DNA from: Bolinopsis microptera
Taxonomy: Eukaryota; Ctenophora; Tentaculata; Lobata; Bolinopsidae
DNA: 64,000 nucleotides
Assembly (NCBI RefSeq): GCF_026151205.1
Contig: NC_087076.1
Location: 18,029,419 to 18,093,418 of the forward strand
Reading direction: 5' to 3'
Shown: one piece after another, positions 61,976 to 64,000 of the stretch
How positions within the stretch are numbered: position 1 is the stretch's first letter
Layout: each line of letters starts with the position of its first letter
Notes under the pieces: model-generated
Database searches by the model: none
Seen by the model: the letters and a program-made list of their open reading frames with translations, nothing else
What the model was told of the DNA's origin: nothing
Position numbers and translations under genes: made by a program

Positions 61976-62210
61976 TGTTTTTCAGGGCTTTGAAATTTGC
62001 TTACGTTAGCAATGGCATACAGCCTCACAGTACAAAGCTGCTCTTTGTCTGATAGCAGCGCGTTTTATGATCTCAGATCCTTTATATTTTTATCATGCTT
62101 CTGTAAACTAAGTTGCTCTTAGCATATGTGTTATATAATGTATCTCGTATCTTTGTAAAAACTCGAAGCATGCTTTAATCTAACATATCCAAACTCAGAA
62201 GCAAGAAGCA

Positions 62211-62762
62211 ATGAGGCTGTTAATATTAACAATCACCCTATCCATTCTCGGGTCTGTAAGCAGTTGGGATTGCTACGATCAGAAGTGTTGGGGTACCGGG
62301 CGAAACAAAGACACTTACATCAAATGCGATCAGTCGTACCAACACTGTGACACTAACTACAACGGATATCCCCAGTGTCAGTGGGATGGCGATTCTGGGA
62401 ACGGGACCAGCTGCCAAGGTTACTTCTCCTGCTCCTACCACAGCAATGGGGACGCCTACTGCAACAAAGATGATAATTACTTCTTCATAGCTGGTTGTGT
62501 AGGATTTTCTATATTTTTCATTTTGATACTCATGTGCATTATCAAGAAATCTATAAGCCATAGAAGAAGAGGATTTAGACTCGCTGTCGTCCAGATCATC
62601 GATGCTGAGGCTTCTCCAACCGATTATGGCGCAACAGCTTACTCAGGACAACCAGGTGGTCACCCAGCACAACCAGGTGGTTACCCAGCACAACCAGGTG
62701 ATTACCCAGCACAACCACCCCCTCCTTATGATTCCGATGCCCATCCGGCCGCCAAAGAATGA
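62211..62762 (+). CDS. Cys-rich type I membrane protein with PPxY tail
   Basis: 183 residues in a single exon. A signal peptide (about 1-19, LLILTITLSILGSVSS) precedes a short ectodomain with eight Cys (about 20-88; Cys spacing suggests four disulfides). A transmembrane helix follows at about 92-112 (FFIAGCVGFSIFFILILMCI), then a basic stop-transfer KKSISHRRR. The cytoplasmic tail has QPGG(H/Y)PA-type repeats ending QPPPPYDSD, which contains a PPxY motif of the kind bound by WW domains of NEDD4-type ligases. The Kozak context agcaATGa is acceptable. The overall plan recalls Shisa/WBP1-like adaptors, but no specific homologue is claimed. It is not part of the glycosyltransferase array. Confidence 0.8.
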   Translation: MRLLILTITLSILGSVSSWDCYDQKCWGTGRNKDTYIKCDQSYQHCDTNYNGYPQCQWDGDSGNGTSCQGYFSCSYHSNGDAYCNKDDNYFFIAGCVGFSIFFILILMCIIKKSISHRRRGFRLAVVQIIDAEASPTDYGATAYSGQPGGHPAQPGGYPAQPGDYPAQPPPPYDSDAHPAAKE

Positions 62763-63634
62763 GTACTCTTCTAATCCAAACTACCAAGGTCCTTGAAGTT
62801 ACAACTGGTTGAAATATAATTGCCATCATATTGCAACCAATATGGGGGGAGGGGGGATGACTGAACGTTAAAAAGCTTGTTCAATGTTAAGGTATTAACT
62901 TACGTTAATCATATTAAACTTGACAAATAAATAATTTAAGGGGATTAATACATGGCACATAGTTCATGATACGGTCTAATGAAAGTGGATATGAAATCAT
63001 AATAATGACTTACTCTGGCTAGGAAGTCTCCGAAGTCTTTATTGGTAGACTTTTCAAACTCCCAATCCCATATCCAACATCGCAACATTCATTTATTGGC
63101 TAGCTTTCAATAATATTTGATTAATTTGTGAGAATAAATGTAATTTGTTTTCATACTGCGGTTATTCTCATTTCTATTTCTAAACGACGCAGCTACCTTT
63201 AAAATGAACTTGTTATTGGGATTATAAATGAACGTTATTCAAATGAAACAAAATTGTTTATTATGTGTTCAGACTTCAAACTTTAATAAATAAACACATC
63301 TCAATAATATGAACTTGTCAAAATCAATATTATAAAAACTTAAAAGTGTCCCCTGGGATTCTTCTAGTTTTATTTTATAAATAGCAATAACACGAAGTAT
63401 GTCGAAAGAGGAGTCAGTAAAATTATTTATACCATGTTTATTGTTTAACCATATCAGTTCATCAGATGAAAACGTAATCGTCCATAATAGTTGCCATCAA
63501 TGTCACGAGAACTGAGCATTAGTAGATTTGATCCTTGAAACCAACGAATTTATTTGATTATCACTGAAATAGAAAAATGTTATGAACAAATAACAGACTA
63601 GGTTCTCATAACTAAACCAACATGCACAACTTTG
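62763..63634. other. 3' UTR and intergenic sequence
   Basis: AT-rich sequence with no ORF or recognised repeat. Confidence 0.5.
62926..62931 (+). terminator. AATAAA polyadenylation signal of the 62211 gene
   Basis: AATAAA in gacaaataaataattt, 164 bases after the stop codon, a normal 3' UTR length. Confidence 0.5.
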
Positions 63635-63638
63635 TTAA

Positions 63639-64000
63639 AGAGATCATGAAGTGTAAATTTGCGAATTCTTCAAAAATACTCGAAACTTTGGTAGTGAGCT
63701 AGGCTTGATAATTCTGCCGCAATCCCAAAATAGCTCCGTCGTAATTGCTTCACAAGCTGAGATAATATGGGGCATATCAATTACATTTTTCCAAGTTGCG
63801 GCTAGGTGACAGGATAGCATATACGACATGTGTAAAAACACCTGATTTTAATCGTCCATAAAAAGTTTTCTGTTGGTTATTTTTTTGAACCGACAAGATT
63901 ACCATCAGGTATAAACCATTATATTTCACATATCTTCCTAAATTTGGTGTACAGCGATTAATCTAGTTCCTACAAGCAATTAAAGGCAGCTCACTTCATG
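63639..64000. mobile_element. Second copy of the 48677 TTAA element, cut by the window edge
   Basis: AGAGATCATGAAGTGTAAAT directly after TTAA (63635-63638) and near-identical sequence to 48677-49040. The right end lies outside the window. Confidence 0.82.

Larger units (their letters stand above)
53305..62085 (+). repeat. Segmental duplication, copy B (partner 50-9305)
   Basis: Cleaner partner of copy A, including an intact gene, the LINE remnant, the TGTCCGC region and the TGACCATTAA element. It continues past 62085 into the promoter of the 62211 gene, which is absent from copy A. The breakpoint therefore lies about 125 bases upstream of that ATG. Confidence 0.9.

Overview
The window is animal-type nuclear DNA: AT-rich, genes with short GT-AG introns (about 174-178 bp), AATAAA signals, LINE and SINE debris, and many DNA transposons with recognisable target-site duplications (TSDs). 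An invertebrate such as a sponge or cnidarian would fit, but the sequence does not identify a species.

Backbone. The window is a tandem array of one gene family: a type II membrane protein with an N-terminal signal anchor, a ricin-B-like (beta-trefoil) stem region and a GT-A glycosyltransferase domain of the B4GALNT1/GT12 (GT2-like) type with a DDD metal motif. Four copies look intact (1260-3023, 40855-42631, 46243-47968, 54502-56265). Three are pseudogenes (10572-10941; 15248-19745, split by a transposon; 23574-25325). Five short orphan pieces of the catalytic domain lie between units (about 4310, 28840, 44618, 52556 and 57537). Two active-site subtypes (NDDDIM and LDDDIK) are mixed with different N-termini, which points to gene conversion.

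Layout. 50-9305 is a near copy of 53305-62085, and 10572-16149 plus 18871 onward repeat 19384-26500. Two stretches (about 5930-8160 and 12840-14300) look like their clean duplicates with homopolymers expanded, so part of the left end may be unpolished or mis-joined assembly.

Transposons. Because the array supplies empty sites, many insertions can be delimited to the base. They include a 10.3-kb palindromic Polinton/Maverick-like element (30318-40629) with a 6-bp TSD, AGT...ACT ends, 3.5-kb inverted arms and cargo genes in each arm (C2H2 zinc finger/coiled-coil protein, LEM-like mini-ORF); a TTAA-type element with long inverted arms (16150-18870); TTAA elements at 26521-28690, 34914-35483 and 48677-49705; a TATT element (50589-52513); hAT-like elements with 8-bp TSDs (43648-44425, 52683-53186); a SINE; and LINE fragments.

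Main novelty. At least seven unrelated elements each carry their own private short motif, repeated about 8-20 times and often through the whole element rather than only near the ends. Examples are TGTGACAAAGTAAAC, GTGGTTAA, GGGTCGTTAATGACCC, GTAAAGTAAATTAC, CCCGGCCCCGG, CAGTGGTCCGCGGA and TGACCATTAA. This recurring architecture, together with the palindromic Polinton-like element, is the part of the window most worth following up. At the right end is one non-array gene, a small cysteine-rich type I membrane protein with a PPxY tail (62211-62762).
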